Source: Chaunax sp. Z400
Taxonomy: Eukaryota > Chordata > Actinopteri > Lophiiformes > Chaunacidae
NCBI GenBank assembly: GCA_037577475.1
Contig: CM075187.1
Coordinates: 2,977,046-3,041,045 of the forward strand
Direction: 5' to 3'
Length of the DNA stretch: 64,000 bases
The position numbers and the translations under genes are program-made. Shown here one piece after another: positions 1-12,932 of this stretch (position 1 is the stretch's first letter; every line of letters starts with the position of its first letter). The notes beneath the pieces were generated by a model. That model was not told where the DNA came from, made no database searches, and saw only the letters and a list, made by a program, of their open reading frames with translations.

Positions 1-276
1 TCTCTCTCTTCCAGTTGTCCTACCCAGGTGCCTGTCAGAGGGGTGTCTGCTCCGCGACTGGTGTAGCCGTCCACATAAAGGCCCCCCCTTCCCGTCGTGC
101 CTCCTCCCCATAGCCCCCGGGCTCAGCCTTTCATTTTGAAGTGGCGCAGGCCAGCTCTGCACCAGCCTGGGCCCTCGGCCTGCAGCCTGCTCCTTTGTTT
201 AGCCTCAGAGAAAGACTATTATTTCAACTCAATTTACTGTGAGTAAACACTGAGTGATAAGGCCCCCTGTCCTACG

Positions 277-388
<112 letters not shown>

Positions 389-899
389 TCCTCTGATCCC
401 TCCCTCCCTGACCGTGGGCTGTAATATACACGGCCAACAAATCACTGCTTTCAGCCCATTGCTATCACTGGCTTTAGAATGGAGCTCACTAATTCACTTT
501 CCAACACAGATCAGAGGACAGGCCTCATGTGTTGCAGAATATGGCTCCACCGCCGAGCGGCTTGTGGCCCTTATGGTGGACTGTTATAAATTTTAAGCAA
601 ACAGCGTCCTCACATCTATTCACGTGCTAAAACCCAATCAGATACGCAAAGATCTCCTGTGACACGGTTTATTACAACACGGAATCTTAATCTGCACGAG
701 CGACGTCAAAAAGTTGAGCCGTATGATGAAGGGCTTCGTCTGTTCAGATAGACGGGTTCAGCTCAGGATGATCACGGTGGCAGCTTAAGACGTGGAATCA
801 CCCACAGCTGCAATGAGACAAAGTTAACGGTATTAAGACAGCCAGAGCAGAGAGAGAAACCCTTCATGAGTGATGTTCAGGCTCTAGCAGCCTGAATGG

Positions 900-1860
900 A
901 GAGCTGTTTGCTCTCTTTTTCATTGTTTTAGCACAGAAAAGCCCTCGATCCCACTTCTGCGTGAGGAACTGTACTATGTCTTAATTATACGGAATTATCA
1001 GCCAGCTTTAAACAGCGGTCGTTTGCACTGTCTCCGCCTTATGTGGCTAATACAATTATTGGGAGCCTACTTTATCTTAGGCAGAAAGAGGCTGACACAG
1101 TAGCGCAAACTAATGTGATAAAAGCTTAGCATATCAGGGCTTGATTCGAGGATTTTAAAGGTAAGTGTTTATGACAAGGTAATAATGCCTCATGCAAAAG
1201 GCTGGCCTGTAAATTGGTTAGTTAAGGCATGATGGATGAGGGGGAGCCTAACCTTATTTCCAATAGAGCCTCTTGATTTCTAGAGCTGAGGATAATGAAT
1301 TTGATTTAATTAGACCATCCCTCATCTAATTAAGAGTGGGAGAAATCTGACCCTGCGTGTAGTCCTAAAACGGGCACCAGTCTGAAGATTATCTGACAGG
1401 CTTTTTGAAAGAAAGGTTTGTTAAAGAGTCGTCACATTAGCCACAATTCCTGGCTGCGCAGCACATCCTTCACGAAATAAGTAACAATAAGTTAATCGAT
1501 GAGAAAAAATTATTGCTGCATGAAATAAAAACAAAGTACCAGCCCATTAAGAATAGAGCTGAGAAGATGGGACTAGGGATTACGCTATAAAGGCCCAATT
1601 AAAGCGATTCATCATCAGATTATTAATGAAGCTGGTGAGGGTCCTCTGCAGTATTGGTAATGGCCTACTTGGCCTATCTTCCTCTAAACCCTCTGGGTAG
1701 CCCTGCTCCTTACACTGCCAAGGTAATCTCTTTAAAAGCCAAGGAGATCCAGCCCACCAGGCCCCTGAAGCATTGCCTCCGCCCGCCTGCTGCATTGTGC
1801 GCTTCAACCTCACAGGCTTGACAACTCTCATTATGGCTCCAACTTTTCTAGGCCTCACCT
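900..1860. promoter_or_regulatory. candidate conserved non-coding element(s), lmx1b intron 2
   Basis: Nearly 1 kb without simple or dispersed repeats, dense in homeodomain-type cores: TTTAATTAG at 1305-1313, CTAATTAAG at 1326-1334 and several ATTA/TAAT motifs near 1595-1630. The look is that of vertebrate developmental enhancers. Conservation is inferred. Confidence 0.42.
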
Positions 1861-1950
1861 TGGAGGAAAAAAAAAAAACTCTCTCAACTTGATCATTCTG
1901 ACAGCCCCGGGTGTTGTATTTGTCATCCTCCGACTAACTGGACGTGCTCG

Positions 1951-1952
<2 letters not shown>

Positions 1953-2018
<66 letters not shown>
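1953..2018. repeat. (AG)n microsatellite
   Basis: Uninterrupted AG dinucleotides over about 66 bp in lmx1b intron 2. Confidence 0.97.
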
Positions 2019-2020
<2 letters not shown>

Positions 2021-2794
2021 GGGGAATCTGAGGAGAAACCGTGTAAAGTCTGAAGCCAGTTCTGGTTCGCTTCGGGCTCCGAGGATGTGGGCGGATGAAA
2101 TATCTCAAATCAGCCGTTATTACTGCACTTGATAGGAAAAGCCTTACAATACTTATCATTGACAGTCCATCTCCTAGTGCACCCTGTAAGCTGATCAACC
2201 AGCTCACCAACACACAACCCCATATATGCTTAGGTAGCCAACAAACACACTCCAGATCCAATTACCTGTAAAACACACTTCAGTTTATCTCACTCCCAGT
2301 CATTATCTAAATTGCCGACATATTATTAGGGTACCTGCTTGAGAAGTGTGTTCGTTTCTCCTTGTCTCCTAATAGGGCCCAAAGGGAGCGTTGTTTTCTT
2401 CCTAACCCTCTGTAGGCCGTCAAGGAATGGGCTTTATAGCCGTTTTCCAAAACAGAGGCATGCGGGGAAACACAGAACACCTCACCATTATGCACCAAAC
2501 ACAAACGTATCTGTCATGGCACAGTGAGTGGTGGAATCAGGAGATTAATTACGTGATTGTGGAGAGAGGAGCCCGGCCCTCGGTCAGAGCGGTCCCTCAT
2601 TACATTACCCCCCCCCCCCGGCCTCCAGAGGAACCCAATTGACTTCAGAGGCAGAAGACGTGCACTGATTGAGAAGTGTGACAACTATTAACGGTTGATT
2701 GTGCGTGGCTTCAGTGGTGGCACTACTGAGTCTCTGTCGAGGTGATTTGCGACACTTGTATCCTTCATTTTCTTCATAATACCCACTCAACAAA

Positions 2795-3530
2795 TTAAAG
2801 GAACAGTTTGCCCAAAATTTACAATTTCTTTTCACAGTCATTTTCTACTCGCCCCTCATGCCGATAAAACGTCAGGACAACTTCTTTATTCCGCACGACA
2901 TTTCTGGAGCTTCACAGCAAAACAGAGATACAGAATATTCCTAAACATCTGATAACATGAGGGACTTGTTTTAAAGCATAAAAAAAACAATCAGAAAAAA
3001 AAATGAGTCAATACAGCTGTCATGGCGTAATTTAAGTCTCCAGAGGTGATTTGAAAAGATGTTGTTTTTTTTTACACCCTCTTTTCGGCTCACTCGAGTC
3101 TCTAAGCTAAAAGCGTTAGCATGAATCCCGTCTGCTGACGTTGCAGCAACAAGTGTCTCCGTCGGATCTAACATCACGTTCTTGTTTTCTGTGTTAGTAC
3201 TGAGGTCTGCAGAGCTCACAAGTTCTCAGCTATATGTTATATGTTATATGTTGTCTCGTGCTGCATGTACCTGTACATACATTCAAGCTTATGCATCCAT
3301 CTCAAACGGGGTGCATGCTGACGCTTTTAGCTCAGAGGCTGAAGTGAAGATTTCTTTTTTTTTTTACTTTTCAGTTTCTTTTCAAATCAATCTGGGATCT
3401 CGGGGCTAAGAGAGACTTGAATTACGCCGTACCAGCTGCATGGAGTCATGTTCTACAACGAGTCCCTTCAGTTGTTTGCTGTGAAGCTCCAGAGTAGATA
3501 ATCACTGAATTTTCCTTTTTCCTTTTAAAG
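2795..3530. mobile_element. foldback (long inverted repeat) element, copy 1
   Basis: About 735 bp bounded by ttaaaggaacagtttgccc on the left and tttccttttaaag on the right. The arms are inverted over most of their length. For example, left ctaagctaaaagcgttagca answers right gctgacgcttttagctcag, and left atttctggagcttcacagc answers right gctgtgaagctccagag. No transposase is present, so it is a non-autonomous foldback/MITE-like element. It shares sequence with 46643-47525. Confidence 0.75.
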
Positions 3531-4881
3531 CATCTCTGTGTGGTGATTCGGTTTATGCTCCTCATCCCTGCAAAGAACTAAAATTCCTTTGTGGATTTTG
3601 GATTAAATTTACACTTGTATCCTAAATTCGTTACACTCCAACCACTCAGCGAGGTTTTCGTTCTTCAGGGATTTTGTTTCCAGAGCCTGAGAGAGCTTCC
3701 TTAAAAACCATGGATAATCCTGGTGCATTTTATTTAAAGTGAAACTTTAAGAGCAGTAGAGTGCATTGCTTTTGACCGCCAACATTCCTCTTAAGATCAT
3801 ATATATTAAGAAAGAAAGACTCTCCCTCCATCTTTGCTCAACAGTCGCCATGTTTCGTTTGATGCTGGCACTTATTTAATGAGCAGACCAGCGCTGAGAC
3901 TACACAAGTCCACAGAGGCAGAACTGAAGGCCAATCGCACCTCCCATCATTCAAATCATGTCCATGCAAGTGAGATGTACTCCTGACACTGGCCGCCCCT
4001 CGGAGGGCTATATATTCAACGCTGCGGCTGAAAATGTCTCATCCATAGGGACGCTCACAAGCAATAACACACCATACGAGAGACAGACAGCTAGATTGAA
4101 TAGAGAGACAGCTAGACAGGCAGGGATCAAGTCCAATCCTGCTCCCGTCATCTGGCTCTACGCTCACAGGTCAGGCTTAGCTAATCTAATTCCTGGGCTT
4201 TCCCACAAAAAAAAAAGAAAAGCAAAGTGCCACTCAGGAGAAGTGGCAGGGAGAGAGGGGTTGGGAAGTGGATGTGGATGTGGAGAGGGTCGGTGGTGGA
4301 GGGCTTGAATAATTATGAATCAGGGAGCTTAACCTTCTGGGGAGTTAATTTGAAGAGCACTGGGGATAGGGGAGTGGGACTCTTTATTTCCCTGGGGTGC
4401 CCCTAATGCCATTGTGAGGGAATGGAGAGATCAGGACACCCAGCAATATCGTGTCTGTTAGCCACCATATGACGAGCTGACCCCAGAGCCGTGCTCACAA
4501 TCACACCTGCCGTCATCAGGGCTAATTTGTTAAACATATCAATAGCGCTCTGCTGGCCTTTTCTCTGCCACACCGGACCATTGATTCAGCCGCCGCGCTG
4601 AGTGACAACACCTGACCCCCTCGACTTCACGCCCTCATCCTCCCCACTGACAGACACATCAAATCACCAGCGATGCGTGGGGCTGTATTCGTTCTGACAA
4701 GAGGAAAAAAAGTTCCCGTATATCTTCGTATCTGTTGGCGATGGGTCGGGCGCTGAACACGACCAAATCATGTAGATACTACAGATGTCAAGCTGTGATA
4801 CCTGTGGTACCCAGAGTGCATCTGGGTAAGAAAGTAAGTTTTATATAGAGAGAGAGAGAAAAAGACTGAGGGTACAGCATG

Positions 4882-4975
4882 TAGAATAGAATAGAATAGA
4901 AATAGAATAGAATATCCTTTATTGTCATTCCATAGTACAGCCACCTTTGCACCAGTACAACAAAACTGAGTTAGC
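4882..4975. repeat. dispersed repeat 3' end with AATAG tail
   Basis: An AATAG tandem tail is followed by atcctttattgtcattcc, the reverse complement of the terminal motif typical of fish LINE/SINE 3' ends. On that reading the element runs on the minus strand and extends for an unknown distance to higher coordinates. Confidence 0.5.
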
Positions 4976-6095
4976 AGGTCCCATACTCAATGCTAATAAC
5001 ATAAGTAACTCACAAATAAATAAAATCTAAAGATCAGCAGTAAAAACAAACAAGCAAACAAACAAACAAAAAAACACAGTATGGGAAATTTAAGTGTGTC
5101 ATTGAGGTATTTACATTACAAACAGCAGCATCAGTTCATCAGTTTTCAAACTTTGAATGCAAAGCTCTCTGTAGCTAACGTTAGCACGTCTGCAGCCAGC
5201 TCTCCACTGCTGATGGAACTTCAAAGGAGGCTTTGTGTAAATAATTAGCTGGTTGATTAAGTATTGTTGGAGATAATTGTTCTTTTTTCACTGTCTTGGA
5301 TGATGATAGCTTAGCATTTTTATTAGCACTAGCCAATACTCAGCCTGCAACACACAACACACTCCAACATTACCAACATGCTATTTAACACACTAAAACC
5401 GTATGAGAGATACTATTTATGGGGAAATACTTCAGGTGGCAACAACAACAACAACATAACAGACATCAGCTGTTTCTTCTTCGTTGGAAAAGGCAGACAA
5501 TCACATGACACTGCCCTCTACTGTCTGTATTTAATGATTCTTTTGGAAGTTATTTATATCTTTTACTTCATCCAGTTCTGTGCTGATATTCCATCAGTCA
5601 CTTCATTTTAGTCCAGTTATCCAGTTTGAGTGAAAACAGTTTCTCCAGCTGCTCCCACTTCATTGAACAGCTTCCTCCTTTGTTACAACACATTTGGCAA
5701 TTTTAGTTTTTTATAACAGAGACGAGATTTTTTTGTTATTTCAGAAAGAGAAAGGTATTTAAAAAAAAGGAATTGGTGAGTTGATACTCAGCCATTCTCT
5801 TAGCGGTCAAATGTTCAAATACATCACACCTGCTAACAGCCGATTAACGTCCGTAACATTTCTTGCCTCCAACCAGCCAGCAGGCATGCAGAGCAAAGCA
5901 TGCAAACTGAAGAGACGAGAGAAGACAAAGAGGGATGGAGACACAAACCGAGGGTTGGATAAATCATAGCATGCAAAGAAGTGATACTTTGCAGCTCTTG
6001 GCTCTGTGAGGGCTGGAATTCTTTTATTTGAAACAGGGCCTCTGTCCCAGGCTCTCACCGGGAGAGTCTCCTGCCATGTTTGCAAGCATGGAGGT

Positions 6096-6126
<31 letters not shown>

Positions 6127-6151
6127 GTGGCCGGCTGGCTGGCTGGCTGGC
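6096..6151. repeat. (GGCT)n microsatellite
   Basis: GGCT tetranucleotide array with one interruption (gagtggcc) in the middle. Open frames across it are artefacts of the repeat. Confidence 0.93.
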
Positions 6152-6229
6152 AGAAAGAGCCTGTTGTGTGGCAGCAGCAGCAGCACAGACCCCGACATCT
6201 GGATCCAGTTTGCTGGGAGCACACTCAGA

Positions 6230-6570
6230 CAAACCCGACTCTGCCAAGGGGGATCTCAGCTCTTTGATTCCTACTCCCATGGCCCGCTCTAATTGTCATC
6301 CCTCATTATTTAGTCAAAGGTGGAGGGATGAATCATAAACTATTACAGAGAAATGACATTTCCTGCTCGGAGAGAAATCCTCCTTGGCCTCGCTCCCCCC
6401 CTCTCATCACAGCTGATAAGGACGATGAATTTCACACAAGGCTGGAGTACAAATATCTCTCATCTCGGCTCATATCGTTAAGATTTGGCCGTGAGGGTCT
6501 GTGTACTTCTGAGACCACAAGTGATGCAAGAGCGAAATCCGGAGCTGATTTGATGACAGCCCTCAATTAG
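6230..6570. promoter_or_regulatory. candidate regulatory element, lmx1b intron 2
   Basis: Repeat-free stretch with tctaattgtcatccctcatt, GATA-type cores (ctgataagg near 6411-6419) and ATTA cores. Inferred only. Confidence 0.28.
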
Positions 6571-7752
6571 AGAGAGAGAGGCGGGGGGGGGGGAATCAGG
6601 AAATCTTCACAAAATTAAAGTTTGCCTTCACAGTAGCTATTGTAAGAGATTACTGCAAATAAAAGCAATATGTTTTCTGACGTAAAGCACATCTCTGCTG
6701 AGTGAATGACCACAAATGGTAACAGTGAGCTTCTTTCTATCATTTACTTACGTAGAGACAGAGCATCTAGGCTTCTAAGTTATCTAAACTTTCAAATGCA
6801 AGTTCAACCCTCTCACTAAATCTGTCCTGACAAATAAATCATCACTTAAATTCCAACAACAGTTGGAAAAGTACCAAAGTAATTAGTCGATTGACAGATA
6901 AGTAATCAAGAAAAGCAGTCATGCTCTGCCAAAGAAACAGTATTCTAATTCAATAACTCAATGATTTAATTGTACGACTGCAATTTAGGCCAAGGCACAA
7001 TGAATGTGATATTACAAACACACAATAATGTAATTTGTGGTTTGCTCTCATAACAGCCACGTCTAGTCGATGATGCGGCCATAAAGACAGCCACAGAATG
7101 CGCCTATGCAGACGAGAACAGGTTCTGCTGTAGAGCACAGAGGCAGAGCTACAGATCCTCTTCCTCTGTTTGTTTTGGAAACCTAACGATGCGTAAATCT
7201 GTCCCGTGATCTCGCCTTTGAACGTGCCCTGTTCATTACCTCTGAAGGGAAATGTTTATTCTGCCTTCGATGACACATGACAGCTTCTGTCAGTCACAGG
7301 GCTGCCTGTTGACACATAAATAAATCTTTTCAAAGTGCAATTTTGATTCAAATTGGAACCAGAGAGGATGTTGTGGGATGAAGTTCCTAAAATAAAGCTG
7401 TCCTCTATCAGTGCTTCTTCAACCAAGACCGAGTCTCAGCACCGTGTAGACTCACTGTACATTTACTGGAACAATGAATGAGGGAGATGTGTATCAGCAC
7501 CTCCTCTCTTACCCTGCTTTGACTCTTCTTTTTATGGCGGCCATCATTCACTCATCACCGCCTGGATGAGCCGTTTCTCCTACTGAACCTTAAGCCTACC
7601 ATCAGATTAAGCCGTCTCTGATTTCGGCGCTAATTGTGCGCGTCCACTTAAGAGGCTGACAGCTTGGCGAATGAAGGAGGCTTGCAGGCCTCTGCGGCGC
7701 GACACTCATCCATCACGGCCTAACCGATTGCATCCCTCTGAAGGCTCAACAC

Positions 7753-7872
7753 GCTAACACCATTAGCTCTACTGCTGGGCATCTAACTAGCACATCACTC
7801 ACGCGGCTACATGCTAACAGCATTACGGCTAATACTGCCCCTCTAACTAACACATCCGTCATAGGGCTGGAA
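7753..7872. repeat. two-copy 60-bp tandem duplication
   Basis: gctaacaccattagct at 7753 and gctaacagcattacggct at 7813 begin two diverged copies with exactly 60 bp offset. Both contain tctaacta and acacatc/cacatc blocks at matching positions. Confidence 0.75.
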
Positions 7873-8139
7873 ATCCTACGGCTCTGCAGAAACACGTGGA
7901 ACCATGCTGTCTCTCTCGGAGACAATCACCCGCATTATTTAGCCTCTGTTACTTTTGTTGCTCTGTTGCTAATACCCTCATTTGTCTCCCAGGCTGCCGG
8001 ATGCCACCGCAAGAAAGTTGCTTTGATTCCGCTTCGTTCTGCCCACAACAGACGTGGTTGAATAAGCATGCCCTCTGTGAAGGGAGCCATTCAAATCCGA
8101 TTATGATTTCATATTTCACAAAGACAGTACACCACTAGG

Positions 8140-8560
8140 ATGATTTTTAATTAGAACCAGAATCGGTAAAAAGAATGGGGCATGGAGACAATAAAATGAG
8201 GAATGCATTCATCCATGCGATGATTCTCTAGCTTTATTTAAGATCTGTGCCAATGTGCTAACAGCATTAATGAAGTTATAAAGAATTATGAGGGGAAATC
8301 AAATTTGCCTCGCCACTTGAGCGCCACTAAAATGCCAAACAATAAACTACCAGATTGCAAATTAGATCAGTAAAAATATCAAACACATTGCGGTGCAGGA
8401 AAATCCATAATTGCATTTAGTGCCTGGCCTCTCCTGGGGGAAGAGACACTAAAGATCATCAGCAGGCTACACGGGAGCCGCTATTGACAGAGCGGTAAAA
8501 ATCGACAGGCTAACTAAATAAACACTCCAGGCTCCATTAAATATTCAACGGCTGAGATTT
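8140..8560. promoter_or_regulatory. candidate regulatory element, lmx1b intron 2
   Basis: Repeat-free and AT-rich, with TTTTAATTAG at 8144-8153, cagcattaatgaagttata, and ccataattgcatttagtg. Inferred only. Confidence 0.4.
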
Positions 8561-8880
8561 GACAGTCTAGCGTGCCTGCCTCTCCCCATCGCCTGCATTG
8601 GCTTCTCTCTGCAGCACATCTTCTCCCCGTCTCCCCTCCTCCTGCACTCCCTCCCCCTCCCTCCTCCTCCTCTCCCCTGTGACTCCTGACAGCAATAAAT
8701 GATGCGGTGCCTGAGGGCGCAGCTCCAGTGGGAGACCTGGAAGGATAGAGCAGGAGAGCAAAAGAAATAAAGGGGAGACAGCCTATGACCAATGGCCATT
8801 AACCAAGGACTGAGACAGGGCCCTATGACATCCACTGACACCCCCACCCCCTCAACACACCCTCATTCTCTCAGGCAGAA

Positions 8881-8902
8881 TCGCACACACACACACACAC
8901 AC
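8881..8902. repeat. short (CA)n tract
   Basis: About 11 CA units within a CT/CA-rich segment. Confidence 0.85.
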
Positions 8903-9079
8903 AGTTACAAACACACCTCCTCTCTGGTTTGGGTTGTTTATGTTCTAATACCACAGCTGAAAGGTGATTTCCTCTTTCATTCTGCTAACTTAATCATAAT
9001 CACTTTATTCCGCGTTTGTGTCTGAAACAGAACCAGCACCTAGGAGGAGGTGAAAAACCCTTCCACTCATATCTAAACT

Positions 9080-9350
9080 CCTGCAGCCTCCTGACAAGAT
9101 CATATGCATTCATCTGCTGTGGCGAGCCCAGCGAGGTTATGCAAATGAGAGATGACAGTGTTATTGTGTGAGGAATATCAATGGAGTAATTACTGTTCCA
9201 TGTCGGGCTATTGGCCCCTCCGCTGCCGCGCCCCAGCCAGCGCGCTTCATTTCTCAGCCGCCCCTCTCAGGGGAGAGATGAGCGGTGTGCTCTGGAGAGC
9301 AGAGCTAATAATGGCAGCATGGATACAGGCAGGGCTTAGACGAGCCCCGG
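9080..9350. promoter_or_regulatory. candidate regulatory element with POU octamer
   Basis: Perfect octamer ATGCAAAT at 9139-9146 and TAATTA at 9187-9192, within repeat-free sequence that becomes GC-rich towards 9230-9350. Confidence 0.4.
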
Positions 9351-10384
9351 GGTCCTGAGCTGCAGCCTGCTAAACGTTGCGGGGGTCTCAGGAGAGCTGC
9401 CCCCCCCCCACCAGTGAAGATGAAATGATTAAAAAACCACCCAACCTGACTGACAAGTTGACCGACCACCTATAACTCCACTTGGTCAAACCACCAGCGC
9501 TTCGCTTCAATCATAACAGCGGGTGACCTTTCTGGACATTAGCTGGCTGACAATGATTCTCAGTGCAGAGCCTGAGAGAAGAAGAGGAGAAAAGCTGGCA
9601 GATGAGAGGAAATGTTCCAGGTAGCTAACCAGCAGAAATGTGCTGAGTTTTAAACATGAATCGAATGGATTGAAGGGATTTGTAAAAATAAAAGAAGCGA
9701 TAGAGATAAGTAAATAAAAGTGATCCTGTAGGTGCTCGCTTCACTGACACTCTAAGATCATAATGATCTGGTTTTGCTCGTTTTTTTAGCGTTTTGGCAG
9801 CTATCCAACGAGCAAACTCCTCTGGCATGGATGTGCCGTCAAATGTAAAGCTCAAATTTGTTGGGGCGTTGAAAAAAGCGCTTTCCTCAAGACGCAAAAA
9901 GCATCGACTGCCTGTAAAATGTCAACTTTATCATCTTTTACATGTGAGGGGATGTCAAATAAAAATGCTCAGAGGCCACAGGTTCACTTCAAAGGAGGAC
10001 GGCTGATGCCCCGGAACTGCAAATTATCATACCAGGCAGGAGGAATGTTTCTCCCACACACTGCAGAGAAAGACGATCAATTTTCCTTCTTTCACTTTTC
10101 TTGAAAGCATAAAAAATCTCCAGATCCTTAATGTTTCATAATATACTAATATTTTTAGGCATGAGCACTGAATTCTATTTGTAATCAGTGCAAATAAAAA
10201 TGTTTAGATGTCACGTTTTATAAACTAGTTTAGGGGCTGTACAAAAATGATTAGGTGGGGGAGGGGGTATTTAGTTCTGTGTTCTTTTTTTTTTTTGCAC
10301 CCAATATTAATAATTAAATTGATATTTTATGTTACCTTATAGAGTCATTATAACAAAAATAATTATGTCCATTTGTTTGATTTT

Positions 10385-11080
10385 AAGCAGGATTACGCAA
10401 AGACTGCTGAACAGATTTCCACAAAACTTGGTGGAAAGATGGAGTCTGACTCCAAAATGAATCCATTACATTTTGGTGTGGATCCAGATTAAATAGGTGT
10501 TTTTTTATATTTTAATGATCAAATTTACACAAACCTTCATGAAAAGATTAGACGTTTGCCAGAAAATGACCCATTACATTTTGGTGATGATCTGGATTGA
10601 AAAGGATGCATCAGGAATTTTTTCCCCACCTTTTTAAATATCAAAAAAATAAGGTGTTTTTTTTAAATATTTTTCCAAATTATGCAAAAATGCACTGAAA
10701 CTGGTTCTGTCAGTTTCAGTGAAACTTTGTGGAGGGGTGGGACATGGGTAAAAAAAAAAGATTACATTTTGATGGAGCTCTGGATAAAAGGCATTTATCA
10801 TCATTTATTTATTTATTATAAAGGTTCAGGAATTTCTTCCTATTTTCTTTAACATTGCAAAATAAGACGTTTTCAAGATTTTCCCTAATTATGCAGAAAC
10901 TACCAGAACGATTTCTGATGACTTTTTTCCCCCGATTTCTTTACTATTGCTAGATTTTTTTTGTGGACACTTTCCGTAAATTCTGCAAAAACTGTTGGAC
11001 TGATTTCCACAATCCTTTGTAGAGGGGGGTGTGTGTGGGCCAGGCAGGTTTGACAGACGTGTAGGATTGTCCAGCCTTGA
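10385..11080 (+). repeat. dispersed repeat, 'ACTGATTTCCACMAAACTTGGTGGA' family
   Basis: Contains the recurring blocks gattacgcaaagactgctg, ttccacaaaacttggtgga, cccattacattttggtg and gacagacgtgtaggattgt in order. Parts are duplicated inside the segment (ttccaca... occurs again near 11008). The same blocks occur at 39.4, 41.7, 49.7 and 57.9 kb, and inverted at 42.7 and 54.2-55.0 kb. Confidence 0.75.
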
Positions 11081-12665
11081 TGCCCTTCTATTTGTATCAA
11101 TATTGTAGTATCTTTTCAGCCATTACAGGGAGACTACTGCAGTTTTAACGGACTGAAGAGGAGGGCTCAAATAAAGTATTTATGATGCCTGTGAGAAAGT
11201 TCAAGGTTTCACCTCCCTTTCTGACACAATAACTTTCATACGATCCCTTACAACTGTATTGCTATAATGCATAAATTACTGCTGTTTTAAGCTGAACACC
11301 AGATATGAACAACAGCTGTCTGCACCATGAAATCTGTGCTATCGTGATCTGAGCTTACAAGACAGGGCCCGTATGAAAAAGGAGATTCATGCTCTGCACT
11401 TTTACCTTCACAACATTCATTTCCAGGTCAGGTGCACCGCTGCCAGTGTCCAGACACCTCATACATCTCTCAGGAAAGGACCGGCTTATCTCCATACTTA
11501 TTTCCCAGGCAATAATTCCCACTTAAAGCTGTAGCCTGGAGTAAATGACTGGTCAGGACGGGAATGGCACGCGTGGGTGGTACACCACTCCCACTCCTGC
11601 AGGACTCCTGCAGGCTAAAACCTGATTTGAACGTGAAAAACATAAGAAAACAAAAAAAAAAAAAACGTGTGATTTAACTCCCCTCAGGTCTAAAAAGTGA
11701 ACGTATTTATTAACCATGGCCTCGGTGAAATCTAAAGCTGCAGTACAGGTTGGGGGGGGGGATTCAGGGGCATTTGTGAACCAGCTAAAACAGTCAACTC
11801 AATCAGGCCTTCCTGGTCGACAAGCGCCAGAGAGAACCCAAGTGGAGCCAGACACAAGGCTCCTGTCTGATGCTAAAATACCTTTTCCTCATGAGACGGA
11901 CAAGACGGCCACAAACGCAGAGAACAAGAAGTAAAACACGTGTTTCATCCAATCATTGCCTTGTACAAGAAGGAAAGAATAACACAAAAGCAATATAACG
12001 TGCTTAAAAAAAGACCCGCTGTACGTTTGTGGTATAAAATATCAACTGCTTCCCTCCCTTCCTCGCTGCTGCTCCTCGTTTTACTTAACTGGCCTCTTTG
12101 GAGGCGGTAAAGAACATCTCCCTGACATGAGTTCTACATGTCACAAATCTGATTGTACGACTTAACTGGCTGTTGTGTTTATTATTCCTCTTCCTTTGCT
12201 TAATGTCCTTTCAGCAGAGCTTTGATCCCCTGCTAACCTGAGCGATCCTCACCATAAACACTTAGTGTCTGAAGACGTTTTTATCGCCCGGAGGCTCGAT
12301 GCCAGGCATCCGAGCGGAAGTGCAGCAAAGAACTAGAGGTGCCTGTTTCCAGCAAAGGGGCAAAGAGGACAGCAGACGGGGTGAAATGGTTTAAATCTCC
12401 TCCATCGTGCTCTGGTTGTGGTTCTGGATTGTTGTTGGGTTGTTCTGCGATTCAAACATGTGACTATCTTAATATAATCGACATAAACCCTCATGTTCTG
12501 GAACGCGAATTACAATGATGTCACTCAAAACCAGAAGAACATCACATTATTCAATTTCAATACTGTACAGATACAACCGAGGCGCAAATCCAACCAGATA
12601 ACGCTGATTATATTTTTGGGAAATATTCTCAAACACACCAAAACACTCAAACCCTGCATGTCTGA

Positions 12666-12668
<3 letters not shown>

Positions 12669-12718
<50 letters not shown>
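12669..12718. repeat. (CA)n microsatellite
   Basis: Uninterrupted CA array of about 25 units. Confidence 0.96.
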
Positions 12719-12721
<3 letters not shown>

Positions 12722-12892
12722 CACCCGCGAACGCTCAGCCACTGCCAGTGATGCTTCTGTGAGCCGGAGACCACAGGAATTGTTTATCACCGCAGATCAT
12801 AGTGACTAATCAGAAGCAGACCGTTTCTTCTTGAACCTGTACGTTTCCTCATCGCACACTGAGACGCGTACATGCCACGGCATGAACCGAGC

Positions 12893-12932
12893 CCTCTCCT
12901 CCTCCTCCTCCTCCTCCTCCTCCTCCTCCTCC
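12893..12932. repeat. (CTC)n trinucleotide repeat
   Basis: About 13 CTC/TCC units; the poly-Ser and poly-Arg frames over it are repeat artefacts. Confidence 0.95.

Noticed and set aside
5807..6280. 157-codon minus-strand frame over the GGCT repeat
   Set aside because: Gln-Pro-Ala-Ser run is produced by the GGCT repeat; overlapping frames on the other strand are equally open.
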